A DNA stretch of 64,000 nt, taken from positions 78,310 through 142,309 of the forward strand of contig NZ_JAGGPP010000019.1 of NCBI RefSeq assembly GCF_018613755.1, written 5' to 3'. Position numbers and translations under genes: made by a program. Positions within the stretch are counted from its first letter, which is position 1, and every line of letters starts with the position of its first letter. The notes under the pieces are model-generated. The model was given only the letters and a program-made list of their open reading frames with translations. It was not told where the DNA came from and made no database searches. The stretch comes from Arthrobacter sp. ISL-72 (lineage in GTDB: Bacteria > Actinomycetota > Actinomycetes > Actinomycetales > Micrococcaceae). Of this stretch, positions 63,454 through 64,000 are shown piece after piece.

Positions 63454-63591
63454 CTAACCGGAGATCACAAGGCCGCCGAGAGCAAGGACGATGAGCACGA
63501 GGATGACTAGCAGTTCGGGGTAGACGAGGAAGAAGATGAAAACGCGCTGGAACAGCGGCACTTTCCCGTGCTTGTTTTCTTCGTGAAGCAT
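63454..63591 (-). CDS. Small single-pass membrane protein (45 residues)
   Basis: MLHEENKHGKVPLFQRVF followed by a hydrophobic helix (LLVILVLIVLALGGLVISG). ATG 63591 has GGGGAAAC just before it. It lies 49 bp downstream of the next membrane protein gene on the same strand, probably co-transcribed. No family recognised; small but plausible. Confidence 0.5.
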   Translation of the reverse strand: MLHEENKHGKVPLFQRVFIFFLVYPELLVILVLIVLALGGLVISG

Positions 63592-63640
63592 GTTTCCCCG
63601 GGGTGTCGTGTCGGTGTCGTTCCACGGACGAGCGCGTCTT

Positions 63641-63949
63641 CTAAACACTTGCCTGCTTTTGAGCGACCTTCCGGTTGTGAACCAGCCTGATGATCACCAG
63701 AGGGACCACCGCCGTAACGAGGAAGGCAGCGAACTCCAGCGTCGAGTCTCCTTCCTGGCTTTGCGAGTACAAGAAAGAGCCTGCAGCCACCGCCAGTAGT
63801 CCGCCAAGAAAAAGCCACAGGCTTGCTTGGGGTTCCATCGGTCCGACGTACGGGATTCTCTTATTGGTGTGGCCCAGAATTTGAACGAGGGCTGCAGCGG
63901 TAAATAAGGCACTCGCTGTCATCAAGACGACTATCGCAATGATGCTCAT
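63641..63949 (-). CDS. Small three-helix membrane protein, function unknown
   Basis: A 102-residue protein with three membrane segments (about residues 3-25, 43-61 and 73-91) and a Lys-containing C-terminus. The ATG at 63949 lies 10 bp beyond an identical ATGAGCATCA context at 63959 created by a short duplication; the AGGAG site favours the upstream ATG, which is out of frame. So translation efficiency is in doubt. No family recognised. It forms a likely two-gene unit with the 45-residue protein. Confidence 0.55.
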   Translation of the reverse strand: MSIIAIVVLMTASALFTAAALVQILGHTNKRIPYVGPMEPQASLWLFLGGLLAVAAGSFLYSQSQEGDSTLEFAAFLVTAVVPLVIIRLVHNRKVAQKQASV

Positions 63950-63967
63950 TGATGCTCATTGATGCTC
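63941..63967. repeat. 10-bp tandem duplication at a translation start
   Basis: GATGCTCATT occurs at 63941-63950 and 63951-63960, followed by GATGCTC. It separates the AGGAG site (leftward) from the coding-frame ATG at 63949 by about 15 bases. Confidence 0.9.
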
Positions 63968-64000
63968 CTAATTTCTGATTGGTTGGGCCCCCGAGTAGGA

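Overview
The window looks like chromosome of a high-GC actinobacterium of the family Micrococcaceae, most likely Arthrobacter or Pseudarthrobacter. The evidence is the GC-rich coding sequence with frequent GTG and TTG starts, the coproporphyrin-type haem pathway (CpfC/HemQ/CgoX), AdnA/AdnB helicase-nucleases in place of RecBCD, a SigK/RskA pair, UvrD2 with a tetracysteine and HRDC tail, and UPF0182, DUF2342 and YlbL-type proteins. The order UPF0182 - PDZ/Lon protease - DUF2342 - UvrD2 - NudC - AdnB - AdnA - ATL resembles, from memory, the Rv3193c-Rv3204 block of Mycobacterium tuberculosis. Family names come from motif recognition by eye; no database search was possible.

Layout. 1-2 kb: the tail of a caspase-family protein facing a HExxH metallopeptidase. 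2-8 kb: mnmA, an NAD(P)H:ferredoxin-reductase-like flavoprotein, a cysteine desulfurase, a DMT exporter, and a cysteine-containing HTH regulator divergent from a DoxX-like protein. 8-12 kb: a lipoprotein, a J-domain protein with a NERD-like C-terminal half, trmL and sigK-rskA. 12-15 kb: a PIG-L deacetylase with etfA and etfB. 15-22 kb: an HtrA/PDZ protease, a TPM protein with PspA, a photolyase gene broken by two frameshifts, and a cytochrome b membrane protein. 22.7-23.1 kb: two identical initiator tRNA-fMet genes, each with its own terminator. 23-43 kb: the conserved membrane and DNA-repair block, with a 3'-5' exonuclease at its far end. 43-46 kb: metNIQ methionine importer.

46-59 kb holds an almost complete haem pathway. 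hemA reads right from a near-leaderless promoter. The rest read left in the order hemE, cgoX, a secreted Pro-rich protein, hemQ, cpfC, hemC, hemD, hemB, an LLM flavoenzyme, hemL. Many neighbours overlap by 4 bp (GTGA or ATGA). HemA, HemL, HemB, HemC, HemD and HemE make coproporphyrinogen III; CgoX, CpfC and HemQ convert it to haem b. The LLM enzyme and the Pro-rich protein are the two members without an assigned haem step.

From about 58.9 kb to the end the character changes: lower GC, a truncated serine resolvase, short unrecognised membrane proteins and lipoproteins, an ECF sigma factor overlapping a membrane protein gene, two copies of a ~60-bp imperfect repeat, a 21-bp tandem repeat resembling an insertion-sequence end, and long stretches without genes. 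I read this as an accessory or decaying mobile region. No CRISPR array, rRNA or complete transposase was seen.
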